DNA from: Capsicum annuum
Taxonomy: Eukaryota > Streptophyta > Magnoliopsida > Solanales > Solanaceae
Assembly: GCF_002878395.1 (NCBI RefSeq)
Contig: NC_061121.1
Span: forward strand, 47,576,864 to 47,640,863
Reading direction: 5' to 3'
DNA: 64,000 nt
Below, one piece after another: positions 21,695-33,717 of the stretch. Below the pieces are notes generated by a model. It saw only the letters and a program-made list of their open reading frames with translations, was not told the origin of the DNA and searched no databases. Within the stretch, counting starts at the first letter, position 1. Every line of letters starts with the position of its first letter. Made by a program: the position numbers and the translations under genes.

Positions 21695-22500
21695 TTATTT
21701 AAGGATAAAAAATTGTACCGAGATAAACTTAGGTACCAAGACCCTTTTGAAAAGCTTCTAAAAGTGAGAGGTAAATTGAGTACCTCTATATGAAATGATA
21801 GGCAATGGGACTCCATGCAATCTAAACAACTCTCTAATATAGATCTTGGCATAATTATCAGATGAATAAGAAGTATGAACTGGTAAGAAATGGGCTAATT
21901 TGGTCATTCTGCCTATAATAATCTATATCGAATCATGTTGACTACGCGTACGAGGCAAACCCATCACAAAATACATGTTCACCTCTTCTTACTTCTAAGT
22001 ATGAATTCTAAACTCCTACATTGTACCATAGGCCTCTGGTGCCTAACCTTAACTTGCAGACAATTAGAATACTTAGCTACAAACTCTGCAATATCCCTCT
22101 TCATACAGCTCCACCAATAGATTTCCCACAAGTCACGGTACATCTTAGTGGATCCTGGATGTAAAGAGTAATGCGCACCATCCACTTCTGCCAAAATCTG
22201 CTATCTCAAACCATCAACACACGACACACACAGCCTACCCTGGCATAGCAACACACCATCTCCTCCTTGGGAGAAAACCTCCACTTTTTGATCTTTAACT
22301 AATTTCTTCAACTTAACTAAACTGGGATCCCTATCTTGTTTCTACTTCACTTTGGCAACCAAAGAAGATTCCGAACTATTTTGAACCCAAACACTATCTT
22401 CAGCTGAATCAACCAACTGAACACCTAATCTAGCAAGCCGATGAACCTCCTGAACTAACCTTTTCTTATTTGTCTATTCTTGTTGTTTACTGTGATGCTT
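21634..22500 (-). pseudogene. Element C integrase zinc finger and core
   Basis: Readable blocks from right to left are the post-RNase H linker (RLGVQLVDSAEDSVWVQ at about 22380-22440), the HHCC finger (MAEVDGAHYSLHPGSTKMYR, then WSCMKRDIAEFVAKYSNC, 21979-22194) and pieces of the catalytic core. In the finger, Tyr replaces the first Cys of CxxC, the same loss as in element A. Core motifs are broken by stops near 21850-21980. Confidence 0.75.
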
Positions 22501-22511
22501 CTAGAGTTGGT
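22477..22511 (+). other. Inverted RNase H fragment (filler) in C
   Basis: On the plus strand, opposite to the rest of pol, this reads VVYCDASRVG, the start of chromovirus RNase H. The rest of RNase H (~0.4 kb compared with the family) is missing at this point. Confidence 0.75.
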
Positions 22512-22519
22512 GAGTCAAG

Positions 22520-23330
22520 ACTAGGGCTGAGGTGAGTCAAGTCTTCAACTCCTGAAAACTCTTTTTACAAGAATCTAACCATTGAAACTTGACTTTCTTC
22601 TAAGTTAATCGAGACATAGGGGCTGTAATAGACAAAAAACCTTTAACAAACCATCGGTAATAGCCAGCCAAACCTAAGAAACTCTTGATATCTGATGGAG
22701 AGATAGGTTTAGGTCAGTTTATCACGGCTTCAGTCTTATAAGGGTCAACTCTAATGCCATCATTGAAAATAATATGGCCAAGGAAACTACTGATCTTAGC
22801 CAAAACATACACTTACTGAATTTAGCAAATAATTGATGGGCTTTAAGAGTCTGCAATACAATTCTAAGATGGTTTGCATAATCATTTTCACTGAGGGAGT
22901 AGACAACAATATCATTAATAAAGATGATGATGAACATATCTAAGTACTACTTAAACACTCTGTTCATCAAGTCCATAAAAGCTGTTGGGGCATTTGTTAG
23001 TCTAAAAGAAATAACTAGAAATCTAAAGTGACCATATCGAGTTCTGAAGGCTATCTTTGAAATGTCACTTTCTCTGACTCTGAGTTAATGATATCCGGAT
23101 CTGAGGTATATCTTAGAGAAATAACTGACACCCTGAAATTGGTCGAATAAGTCATCAATCCTGGAGAGTGAGTGCTTATTCTTGGTTGTGACTTTGTTCA
23201 ACTGATGGTAATTGATGCACATTTTGATAGAACCGTCTTTCTTACACACGAAAAGGACTGAAGCACCCCATGGAGAAGCACTGGACGTGATGAATCCCTT
23301 ATCTAAGAGATCTTTCAACTGTTCTTTCAA
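22520..23330 (-). pseudogene. Element C reverse transcriptase
   Basis: Open at 23085-23330 ([20 protein letters not shown], then [20 protein letters not shown]) and at 22722-22937. The catalytic motif there reads [10 protein letters not shown], so the first Asp of the pair is Asn. [20 protein letters not shown] and the thumb region ([15 protein letters not shown] near 22660-22700) follow in other frames. The enzyme would be dead by the Asp-to-Asn change alone. Confidence 0.85.
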
Positions 23331-24060
23331 CTTTGAGCTCAGCTAGAACCATTCTATAGGGTGGAATAGAGATAGACTGGGTATATGGAAGTAGATCTAT
23401 TTCGAAGTCAATTTCCCTTTCGAGAGAAACTTCGAGAAGATCTTCAAAGAGCACATTTGGAAATTTCCTTACTACTGAAACTGACTTGAGACTTAGGGTC
23501 TTAGAACTAGAGTCTTTGACTCGAACAAGATGGTACATGCACCCCTTAGATATCATTTTTCTTGCCTAAAGATATGATACAATTTGACCCCTAAGCACTA
23601 AAGTACTACCCCTTCATTCAATAATTATTTCATTGGTAAACTGAAACTGAACGACTCTATTTCTACAATCAACTGAGGTATAGCATGAGTGGAGCCAATA
23701 TATACCAAAAATGACATTAAAATCAGTCATCTCTAACTCCACAAGGTCAATTGAGGTGACTTTCTGGGATATTGTGACCGGATAGTTCCTTTATACCTGC
23801 TTGGCTATAATAGAGACACCTATTGGAGTAGACAATGAGAAGGGTTCTACTAAGAATTCGGGATTGATATCAAAGTTGAATGCTATATAGGGGGTAAAAA
23901 AGGAGAGCAAAGCTCTGGGGTCTAATAAAGCATAAACATGAATTTGAAAGACCTGTAACATACCCGTAACTATATTAGGAGAACTTTTCTGATCCTGTCA
24001 GGACAGAAGTGCATATAGCTTATTTTGGTGCTGTCTACTAGTAGAACTGAAAGTAGCGTC
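23299..24060 (-). pseudogene. Element C protease and protease-RT linker
   Basis: The linker is open at 23299-23556 (VVRKFPNVLFEDLLEVSLER, then EIDFEIDLLPYTQSISIPPY), which runs into RT with an overlap of frames. Upstream, 23560-24060 carries the retropepsin domain in broken frames; the active-site region lies near 23920-23935 (LLDPRALLS-like). Function would be Gag-Pol processing. Confidence 0.7.
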
Positions 24061-24108
24061 CTGCTGAGTCGGACGACTTGCTGGAGTTACTAAAGAGTTA
24101 GTCTGACC

Positions 24109-24330
24109 CTACTGACGATCATTCTTACACTTCGACATACTTATAGGACACTCCCTTATCCTGTGTCCTATCTTGCAATATCCAAAACACACATCACTAC
24201 CATTTCTACACACACCTTGATGATTCCTGCCATACTTCCTGCAGAGTGGATTAGTATGGCTACTGTTCGTGCTACACTGAGATTTAGAGCCTGGTGCTCT
24301 GTCCAGACTGTCATTCCTGAACTTTGACAC
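24109..24330 (-). pseudogene. Element C gag zinc-knuckle segment
   Basis: A 73-residue stretch with an upstream Cys/His cluster (CRKYGRNHQGVC) and a CCHC-like knuckle CFGYCKIGHRIRECP. The second Cys sits one residue late: the expected Cys is Tyr and the next residue is Cys. RNA binding by this knuckle is doubtful. Confidence 0.75.
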
Positions 24331-24587
24331 AGGTACACTAGCTGGAGATGGAGATGGAGATGAGGATTTCAGATTGAACTAAGAATGGTTACCACTTTCT
24401 GACCTTGGCTGAGAAAAGTTAAAGCTACTTATACTGGCCCTCTTATTATCCCCCTTTCTCTCCTTAAGCTTCTATTACTCAATTTGCTGAGCATGAATCA
24501 TAAGCCTAGATATGTCCATCTCCTCAATTAACATGGCAGTTCTTTAATCCTTGACCACACTATCAGCTACACCAAAAATAAACTTAC

Positions 24588-25010
24588 TCATCTATACCTA
24601 TTATCATCCACCATCAAAGGAGCATACCTCACCAACTGAGCAAACTTAAGCGAATACTCCCTAACAATCATTTTACGCTGCTTTAAATTATTAAAGTCCA
24701 GCACCTTAGCTTTTCTTAAATCTAAAGGGAAGAATCTTTCTAAAAAGGTCGTGGACAACTCTTCCCACTCTACAGGCCCTGCATCTGTGCCTCTATTCTC
24801 CTTCTGCTGCTTATACCACGTATGAGCCATATCGTGTAACTGGTAAGGAGCCAATTCTGCACTGTCACTGAAAGTCACACCCATGATATAAGTCACTTTA
24901 TAAACCATACCAAGAAATTCCTGCTGATCCTCTTCATACTTGGATCCCAAAAACAAAGGAGGATTCATTCGAGTGAAATCCCGAATCCTAGCTGTAGTTG
25001 TATTTGCCAT
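24588..25010 (-). pseudogene. Element C gag capsid-like domain
   Basis: A 140-residue open stretch starting MANTTTARIRDFTRMNPPLF. It contains DMAHTWYKQQKENR, VEWEELSTTFLERFFPLDLR and VREYSLKFAQLVRYAPLMV, the plant retrotransposon gag core. The Met at 25010 is a plausible internal start. The frame ends at the stop after DDNRYR, just before the segment leading to the zinc knuckle. A near relative in element D (35436-35930) shows what follows. Confidence 0.85.
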
Positions 25011-25383
25011 TAGATCAACTAAGGCAACAACCTGCTATTTATTTTGAGTAGCTTCTGACTGTGCTAAGGTAGTTAATGCAGCTCTAAACTCGGTATGAGA
25101 GACGTGCTCATTCAGGGGATCTTCCTAAATAGGCAGAGGTACGGGCTGATTTCCATTTCTTCTTTCATTGTTTTTTTGGGAGGAATTGTCTGTAAAAGGA
25201 AGGAAAAATGAGTCTAAAAAAGAGTTTAAATGAGCTCATTCTCTTTCGCACGACATGAATACTGAAAGAAGGGAAACTTTTTCTAAAATATTTGTAGCCA
25301 CTTGTCCATAAGTGTGGCGTGCTTCACACCCATACACAAGACTCTACTTAACGCGACTTTTTAGATTCCCTAGGACTCTCTGA

Positions 25384-25401
25384 AACCTTAGGCTCCTATG
25401 T
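25384..25401 (-). other. Degenerate primer binding site of C
   Basis: The minus strand after the LTR end reads AACATAGGAGCCTAAGG. The tail AGCCTAAGG fits the usual context of the TGGTATCAGAGC site, but the core has lost bases. Confidence 0.5.
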
Positions 25402-25403
25402 TT

Positions 25404-26175
25404 TGTCATGACCCAAGGCTACCCCCTAGTCGCGACAATGGTGCTTACAGTCACAAGTGACCATAAGTTAACCCATGAGCTAGTACCTGCTGTGAGCTCT
25501 GAGTATAATAGCAACAAAATACATATGCGGAATATATACTGAGAAACATAGTCATGCTAATCTGAATACTAAACGTATAGCTGTCAAATTTAAAACAACT
25601 GATAATACTGAAAGGACTGGTAACTGATAACTACTTAACTGACTATCTGATATTCTGAAAAGCCTCTAACTGACTGAATGTGGATTTGATTGGACAAACC
25701 CCCAACTAACACCAACTAACTAAAATAGAGGAATGCTAAAATAACTAAATGAAAGATAAACTTGTTCTCAAAAGATGAGGACTCACCGCTGTTGCTGCTG
25801 ATGTAATGCTAAACTATCTAAGCACGGTCAATAAACTGTGTGTTCGAACCTATGATATAAGACATCATAGCGCGAAGAAAGTATGTGGTCAGTACTTTTA
25901 ATGTACTAGTATATGAGATGAGGTTAGGCTAAAATACATGGGTTAACTATGAATAAAATAATGACTGATTGAATAATATGAGATAACTGAGTAAGCATGC
26001 ATGAAAACTAAAATACTGAGAATGCAAGACTAAGCATATATACATTTATGAAATAATCAGTAAACTAAAATACTGAAATTTGATAACTGAATAGCTGAGA
26101 ATATGTATGCTTTGGTCAAGCAAACCTAAACTATACTATATTGAATACGGTACTGAGACTAACTGAATACAGTGA
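25404..26175 (-). repeat. 5' LTR of element C, truncated
   Basis: Matches 18334 to about 19100. Similarity ends near 26160-26180, so about 1.4 kb of the LTR (its 5' part, with any promoter) is missing. Without it the element cannot be transcribed normally. Confidence 0.8.
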
Positions 26176-26863
26176 GCCTACAGTAACATCCACAATAATT
26201 TTTCAATAATTAGTTGTTGATGTCATCATGACATCAATGTTAATGGCTAATTGGTGATGTCAAACTGATTAAATTTCTTCTTCATCATCTGTGTCAATTT
26301 TTTTTATTAACGTTGATTGCTAGAAACTTCAACTTTGATTTCTTGGAGAATTTTTCCATTTGTTGAATAAAATCTCCTTGATTTTTTTGACTTTGCTAAT
26401 TGTGTGGTTACAATTGATTTTTGTTGGAAAAATAAGATTTGGGCAGCATCTGTTGGATCCAGATATTCAGGATTGCGTCGAAACTATTTTTCTATGTTCA
26501 TCACGTAAGCCTCCATTGAATCCCAATTTTTGTATCATTTGCAACAGCCTTGGAAAGATAATCAAGGAAGCCCTTTTATCCCTTCTGACTTGTAGAAGGA
26601 AAATTTTTATGAAAATATCCACAGAATATAGAACTAGTGGGAAAATTGTAAAGGTAGAGAAATTTGGTGATCAACATGAAATCTCTGTGTAAAACATTCA
26701 TATCCTTCTTGGACTGGGGAGTAAGGATCAAACTTTTGACCATAAATTGTCCACCATTCGTGCAAGAATCACTGGAGAAATTCTGAAGCCAGTTGGGAAA
26801 AACCAAGAATGTTTGCCAGTTTTATTTTGGAAGGTGAAAGCATTCATCCATGCTCTTTGATAG
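26176..26863. other. Unassigned sequence between C and B
   Basis: 688 bp that do not resemble any neighbouring element. It is moderately AT-rich with a 110-residue open frame on the plus strand (26360-26692) that I do not recognise and that shows no domain or signal. It may be original flanking DNA of element B or part of an unrelated element. A perfect inverted repeat lies at 26217-26237. Confidence 0.5.
26217..26237. repeat. Perfect short inverted repeat
   Basis: Arms TTGATGTCAT and ATGACATCAA are separated by one base. Each arm contains a TGACATCA-type half-site. No neighbouring gene is visible. Confidence 0.8.
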
Positions 26864-27668
26864 TGATAACGCCCAACTCACTCCCATAATTGAGAGGTGA
26901 GGTGGTCATTGTTAAGTAACCCAATGTCAATTGGGATCAAATCTCAAGGAGTGAATGTTATAGACTTCCAACCTATGGATACTCAATTTACTATAAGGTT
27001 ACCTGGAATGCTAAAGGAAACAAACATATAAATAAGTAGGGGGATTTGTTTGAAAATTCTTCACACAAACTTCAAAAAATACATAGTGAATGCTATCTTT
27101 GGTTTGAATTCAAGTTTTTGAGAAATCTTGGGATTATGTCTCCTCAGAGGTGAATCATGTGGGACAATATTGGTTTATCATGGGATTTAGTTGTTAATTA
27201 ATGGATAGTCTAGTTCAAAGATCATTGGGGTCGATCTTTTGAAAAAAACTCAATGATTTAACCCATTGGCCCTTTCGAGCACCCAACAAATGTAGAGTTT
27301 ATATAGCCACCCAAAACCTCAGCCAAGCATCCCTATTACTAGGATGATGGTCTTAACATGGTTTACACTCACTAAATAATTATTTCTAAGATTGCAAAGG
27401 GTAGTAAACCATAGACTTAGTTGTACACCATTGCTTTGTCCCCTAATAACCCTCTTTCAAGGATGTTATGGGTTACCTAATATTCACATAAATCCCTCTT
27501 TTGAGGATGAAAAAGGGTTTCTAGATCTTGGAGCTTTCACCCATCAAACCTATTTGGATATTTAGAGTTTTTACACATCAAATTCCAACACATAAGCTCA
27601 ACCAATGGTGAAATCCATACTCAACAACTAAAATCCATGCAAACACAACAATACCCACACACAAATCT
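26864..27668 (-). repeat. 3' LTR of element B (partial)
   Basis: Aligns with 43822 to about 44565, including ACTCACTCCCATAATTGAG, TGGCCCTTTCGAGCACC and ACACAACAATACCCACAC. Beyond about 27668 similarity to the 5' LTR is lost, so roughly the outer third of the LTR (its U3 start) is deleted or highly diverged here. Confidence 0.75.
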
Positions 27669-28796
27669 CCAACTTAGACATTTTCTCTATCCTCAAGTAA
27701 CACGAACTCTTACCATGAAACCTTTTTCAGGTGTGCCCTTATTTATGTTCCCAATGACCATAAAGACTACAACTTGGTTTCTACCACAAAAATCTTTTCA
27801 CACATGGATAAGAAAGTATTAACAATTCCCCTTATCATAAAATGGAGTGGCGAAGGATGCAATGGATCTTGGGGAGCGACTATGTGACAATTACTAACAC
27901 TCTAGAAGTGACTCACAAGTTGGATTTAATCATGTCACACATCCAGTCATACCATTGTGCTAAAGATGACAAAACCACCCTCCTTAATTAACTCACATGC
28001 CCCCTCACAAGAAAGAAAGGTTTACATACCTATTTACCACTTATGCAACAAAGAAAATTAGGTGCAATCACTCGCTCTCCGAAGAAATTCTCTATGTTAC
28101 AAGTACCATGCCATAGGCTTTCCCCTATTTTCAATCACCACTATAATAACCACACTTGGTTGGAAATCACAAAGGGCTTTTTTGAGCTTGTAATATTGGC
28201 TTAGGGTAGGGTAGGATAACAATTTTGAACAATAAGTCTATACCCTCCTTGAACTTCTACATCAAATTCTCATCACATTTTGCTTATTGAGCCCACTTTC
28301 TTTTCTTTTGTTGCTTTACCTACTTTGTCTTTTTTGCATTACTAAAAGTCTTTTCACCTCTTTTTTTTCAATTCTTATGCATACATGAAGCTTTATATAC
28401 ACATTTATTTGACGAACTATCTTTTCCTTCAAACCAAAATACTTACTTGCTAGGCTCGTAGTTTTTTTTATGACTTCTTGGCTCAACTACACTTTCTTTA
28501 TCTTTCCATCACCCCCAACTTAGGATTTTGACCATAATTTCTATTTTTAACTTCAAGGAGGATAGGTTTTAAGATATGATGAATAGAAGACTCACGTCTT
28601 ATAATGTGGTTAGAAAAGAAAAGTTCAAAGGCTCAAAGAGGGTGACTAGGGTTAACTCATATCTATTAGTAGGTATTTTAGGATAAAGTAGGTTTACAAA
28701 TTCATAAGATGGCCTATGATAATTTTAACTACCAAGCACAACCAAAATTTAGTTTTGAAAGACTAATGAGGTAACTTCTAGATGGTACAAGTACAC
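27669..28796 (-). other. Element B 3' internal non-coding sequence
   Basis: No gene seen. Text around 28070-28150 resembles 4120-4210 of element A, and the block GGCTCAAAGAGGGTGACTAG near 28634 resembles A near 4696. This supports its assignment to the Athila region downstream of the env-like ORF. Confidence 0.55.
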
Positions 28797-31373
28797 TGTA
28801 ATGCCTTAAATCTGATTCCCAGAATGCTACACGGTGCTAGCAATCCCGAAGGACCACAAGCTAACCCATGACTGATATCTATAGCTAAGTAATGAATAAT
28901 ATACTGTATAAATGCAGAATAAAAGGGCTGAAAAGTTGTAAGGTTCAAATATCTAATGAAATATAACATCTAGAAATATGGTATATCAATACCAAACTAA
29001 AATAAACTGTCTGAACATGTTAGTCTGAAAGCCTCTAGACTGTCTAAAAACTGTAGAGTTGATGGGACATGTCCCCAACTAACTCCGTCTACTAAAATTG
29101 AAATAATGAAATAATCATGCTATCCTCGAATGATGAAGACTCACTACAAATCAACTGCTCCTGGCTAAATATGAAGATAAGTGCGATCGGGAACATGAGC
29201 ATCCAAACCTATGGTATAAAACACCATAGCATAGAAGAAAAGTATACGTCGGTACGTCTGAATGTACTGGTATGCAAAGTGAGGTAGGCTAAATGCATGG
29301 GGTTCATATGCATGAACAATACTAACTAACTGAATAACATGAACGTGAGAATACATACATGAATACGTAACTATAAATGAGATTGTGATAATATTGACTA
29401 CTGAGTCTGAATACTGATAACATGAGTTTTGTATAACTGATATTCTGTTAACTGAGTGACTGTGTTTGACAGTCCTAATTTTGATGGAACTAGCTGAGTT
29501 CCCTACTGAATTGAGTGACTATATCTGACAGTCCTGAATCAGAAGAACTATTTGAGTTTTTTTACTGACATTAAGACTGAGAATATGGGAAGTAGTCATC
29601 TAACTGACATACCTCTTCTTTTGTATAGAGTTGGATCCAATCTGTAACCCCAATTTGAAGGGTGTCAATACCACACCACTGGTAAGGACAAGCTGAGAGT
29701 GACCCTCATCTGGTAGTGTCCCCAAAGAAGAATGGTGGGACCCTCATCTGGCAGTGTTAATCCACCTTATCAACCCTTAACTGTTAGTGTTGATGTCTCA
29801 ACCTATGCTAGCTATATAGTTCTAGAATGCAAGGGTTGTTTCAAAGGATCACACCCTCTACTGTCAGTATGTGCCCTCATCCTTGGGTTCACTCGTGCTG
29901 TATCCTACTCCCAACTGAATAGACATTAAACTGATTATACTAAGATAAACTGGATTGATTTCACTGAATTTTATGGACTGATGGAATATTATTGAATTCT
30001 ATTAACTAACTGAGTTCATAAGATTACTGAGTTTTCCTGAGTTATGTAACTAGTTAAATTCTACTAAGTTCTGAAACTGACTGGGAATACTACTGATCAT
30101 AGCGTGAATAAGATTATCATGAAGCTGACACTGGCTCTAGGCACATAGCTAAATTATTGTGTACAAGTACCCCAGGATTCGATAGCATGAAACTGACTAG
30201 ACATGACGCTTCTTGAACACATGACCATAGTCAACAATACATAGTACAAATGTTGGAGATTTTCATAAAGTATTTGTAGGTCATAAGCTTACACATGAAT
30301 AGGAATATCTATAAACATGTCATAATTTTGTAAGTCTAATCTTATGATCATTCCACCAAACCATTACACCGTATAACAATAACATTGGGGTCATTATGAA
30401 TAGAAGGATAAATCATGGATTCATTAATTTGGTCACAATTGAGTCATAAAGCATAATTTTTATTCTCTTAGGTATTTTATCAACCACCTTGCATGCATAA
30501 CTTGAGGATTAGGCACGAACATTAAAATAATACATCATGGAAACATTATTCACTTCAAATACAAGAATTCCAACCACATGCTAACATAACTTCATTATAT
30601 GTATTAAAGATTTCAACTTGGAAATCATACAACAACATAAACATGGATATGATTCAATTCATAACATGGAATTCAAAATTTATATTTTTGAAAGGGCTTC
30701 TTGAGATTCATGGGTGAAAGGAACCCATGAATCAACACTTACATACCTTAGATGGAAGTTTCTTGGAGATTGAGGGAGGAAAACTTGAATTCTTGACTTG
30801 AATTTAATCACCTAGGGTTTCTTGTTCTTAAGCAATTATGGAATAAAGAATGTATTTAAAAAAGAGCTAAATTTTGTGTTTATGAGGGCTGAAGGTCTGG
30901 GAAAATGACCTAATTACCCTTAAGGATACGGTCATTTAATGACTAAAACTAGGCACTGACACATTGAGAGACGCGGTGCGTCGATGGATTTGATGTGACA
31001 CCCAATGCATCGTACTATGATTGCACCAATTCTCAGTAGTTTTGACTCTGGAACCTGCTACAATGTTAACCAATGCGATAGGCGATGCAACACGCCAAGA
31101 TCGCATTGGTCCACTATTTTGGGACTCCAAACGTGGTCTAAACGAGTTTCAAAAAATTTAAAACTTATCCGAGAATACCTATCGACCTCTCTGATCATGA
31201 ATTAACAAAAATATAGACCATAAAGGGACATTATGGTCATGAAATAAGATTGCCAACTTTTGAAGGCCAAAAATAAACTAAGTCTGGGAACTAAGCTAGA
31301 ATTTTCTAAGTCTGAGACCCCTTGACAAGCCTAAAAGGATGAATCAAGCTTAGAAATTTTATGGGGTCTTACA
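28797..31373 (-). repeat. 3' LTR of element D
   Basis: 2577 bp, from TGTAATGCC to GGGGTCTTACA on the plus strand. By eye about 20 differences from the 5' LTR occur in the first 140 bp, many of them transitions. It keeps a ~163-bp block (30723-30885) that the 5' LTR has lost. Confidence 0.92.
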
Positions 31374-31375
31374 AT

Positions 31376-31387
31376 ATCCCCCCCATA
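31376..31387 (-). other. Polypurine tract of D
   Basis: ATGGGGGGGATA on the minus strand, two bases from the LTR start. Confidence 0.8.
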
Positions 31388-31744
31388 GAAAATTCATCCT
31401 TGAATGATACTAACTGAGATGGGAGAAATGATAACTGAAGTATATACTGATCATGAACAACTGAAACATGAGTACATGATTGATATTACTAATTTACTAA
31501 GATTTATACTGAGCATGTATATCTGATGCATGATTTCATGACTGAGCTAATACATAGATGAATGACTGAGAGTACTGATTCACTTGTTCATGCAAATATG
31601 ATGCACGAATACATGGCTGATATGATGCATGAACACATGAAAAATATACAATGGTAGTTGATACCAAGTTTATAATGAAAATCTGAGCATGAAGCTGAAT
31701 ACCAAGTTGTAACTGAAATTTGAACATGAAAATGAATAAGCTTT

Positions 31745-32450
31745 AAGGAAAGCTATTACCTTGGGTTGAGTTTGAGTTTGTGGAGAAAAGGTGAAGGTAC
31801 TTGGTCCGCATGTCTGCTTCTACTTCCCAAGTAGCTTTCTCAACAGATTGATTCCGCCAAAGTACTTTGACTAGAGGAACTTCTCTGTTCCTCAGTCTGC
31901 GAGTTTGGTAGTTAAGGATTTTTACTAGAATCTATTCATAAGAGAGGTTGTTATGAATGTATATACCCTCTATAGGGACTACAACTACTAGGTTACCTAT
32001 GCACTTCTTAAGCAAGGAGACATGAAACACTGGATGGACTGAGGCTAGATTTGAAGACAATTCAAGATTATAAGCTACCTTGCTAAAGAGAATGAGAATT
32101 TTGAAGGGACCGACATATCAGGGGATGATCTTTCCCTTCTTGATGAACCGCTTCACTCCCTTCGTGATAGAGATTTTCAAATAAACATGGTCATTAATCT
32201 CAAATTCGAAATCTTTCCTGTGCACATCTGCTTATGATTTCTGTTAGCTCTGAGCTATCTTGAGACTTTCTATGATCAATTGGACTTTATCTAAGGTATC
32301 GTATACCAAGTCAGGCCCTACTACTGTGGCCTCACCCACTTCAAACCAACCGATTGAAGATCTGCATCTCCTACCGTAAAGAGCATTGAATAGAGCCATC
32401 TTAATAGTGGAATAATAGCTGTTGTTGTATGCAAAATCAATCAAAGGCAA
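31745..32450 (-). pseudogene. Element D integrase C-terminal domain and pol end
   Basis: 32244-32450 is open: PLIDFAYNNSYYSTIKMALF, then NALYGRRCRSSIGWFEVGEA, the end of the integrase core. Leftwards, the C-terminal domain (KFEINDHVYLK-like near 32190) and the pol end are readable in broken frames, ending near 31745 with VEKATWEVEADMRT and related residues, the same pol terminus as in element E. A chromodomain-like part is implied but too damaged to score. Confidence 0.75.
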
Positions 32451-32459
32451 GTGGTCATC

Positions 32460-33090
32460 CTAACTACCCTTGAAATCGATTGCACATGCCCTTAGAATAT
32501 CTTTCAAAGTCTGGATGGTCCTTTCTGCTTGACCATCTGTCTGAGGATGGAAGGCTGTACTGAGATGAACTTGGGTACCAAGACCTTTTTAGAAAAATTT
32601 CTATAAATAAGAGGTGAACTAGGTACCTCTATCTGAAACAATGGACAATGGAACACCGTGTAACTTGACCAAATCCCTGATATAGAGTTTGGTGTATTCC
32701 TCAGCTGAATAAGAGGTATGGATTGGAAGAAAATTGGCTGATTTGGTCATCCTGTCTACAATGACCCAAACTGAATCATACTGATGACAAGTACGGGGAA
32801 AACCCATCACAAAGTCCATGTTCACATTTTCCCACTTCCAAGTGGGAATATTGAACTCTTGCATAGACCCACTAGGCTTCTGATGCTCTATCTTAACCTG
32901 CTGACATGTGGAGCACTTAGCCATAAATTCTAAAATATCTCTTTTCATCCCACTCCACCAATAGATCTTTCATAAATCATGGTAATCTTAGTGGCCCCTG
33001 GATGAATAGAGTATCATGCACCATGCACTTCTGGAAGGATTCGCTGCCTTAAGTCGTCTACACCTAGCACACAGAGAAAACCCTGACAAT
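32460..33090 (-). pseudogene. Element D integrase finger and catalytic core
   Basis: 32619-32948 is open for 109 residues: MKRDILEFMAKCSTCQQVKI (finger with CxxC intact), WENVNMDFVMGFPRTC (first catalytic Asp), VDRMTKSANFLPI and SIVSDRGT (second Asp). Past a stop, the [15 protein letters not shown] segment with the catalytic Glu is readable near 32505-32550. The D-D-E triad is therefore preserved although the frame is broken. Confidence 0.85.
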
Positions 33091-33094
33091 GCAA

Positions 33095-33590
33095 AACACC
33101 ATCTCCCCCTGATCTCTGACTGATTTTTTCAACTTGACTAGACTGAGATCTCTAACTTGTTTTCTTAACTTCAAAAACTAGAGATGATTCTGAACCCATA
33201 TAATGCCTTTGGCTGAGTCGACTAAGCGGACACCTAGTTTGGCAAGCTGATAAACTTCTTAAGTAATTTTTTTTTTACTGTCCTCAACATAAGCAACACT
33301 ACCCATAGATAATCTACTGAGAGCATCAACCACTATATTGTCCTTGTCCGAATAATAAAGGACACTTAATCGTAATCTTTCAAGAGCTCTAACCACCTTC
33401 TCTGATTAAGACTTAGATCTTTTTGAGAGAATACGTACTGAAGGCTTTTGTGATCTATGACATTACCAAGCTACATGAGGACACAACCCAAAAATACTCT
33501 AGACGCATCACAGTACATCATGAACCCATCTAAACCGTCAAGAAGAGCCAAAACTAGAGTTGAGGAGAGTCGAGTCTTCAACTTCTGAAA
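33095..33590 (-). pseudogene. Element D RNase H remnant and linker
   Basis: Near 33500-33525 the frame reads MYCDASRVFLGCVLM, the start of RNase H. Most of the domain after this is shortened and shifted, then [20 protein letters not shown] and a segment leading to the integrase linker follow. RNase H is internally deleted relative to the family and inactive. Confidence 0.7.
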
Positions 33591-33591
33591 A

Positions 33592-33659
33592 CTCTTCTTA
33601 CAAGGATCTGACCACTGAAACTTGACTCTTCTTGCAAGGATCTGACCACTGAAACTTGA
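33592..33659 (-). repeat. 34-bp tandem duplication in D pol
   Basis: ACTCTTCTTACAAGGATCTG through AAACTTG occurs twice, 33592-33625 and 33626-33659, with one substitution. As 34 is not a multiple of three it shifts the frame. Confidence 0.92.
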
Positions 33660-33717
33660 CTTTCTCTTGAGTCAGTTTGGATATAGGGGATGCAATAGAA
33701 GAAAATCCCTTAAAAAA

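Larger units (their letters stand above)
18334..26175 (-). mobile_element. Element C (Ty3/gypsy, chromovirus-type)
   Basis: Minus-strand element with a complete 3' LTR (18334-20552), polypurine tract, pol in pieces, gag, a damaged primer site and a 5' LTR truncated at about 26175. Domain order from right to left is gag, zinc knuckle, protease, RT, (RNase H lost), integrase. It is related to element D at the protein level but clearly a separate, older-looking copy. Confidence 0.85.
26864..28796 (-). mobile_element. Element B (Athila-like), 3' part
   Basis: 3' end of a minus-strand Athila-like element. The LTR end TGATAACGCCC at 26864 matches the LTR at 43822, and non-coding internal sequence follows to 28796, where element D is inserted. 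The internal text continues at 38914. It contains no credible gene. Confidence 0.8.

Noticed and set aside
26360..26692. 110-residue plus-strand ORF as a host gene
   Set aside because: No recognised domain, no leader, no splice context, and an opposing ORF overlaps it. Kept only as unassigned sequence.
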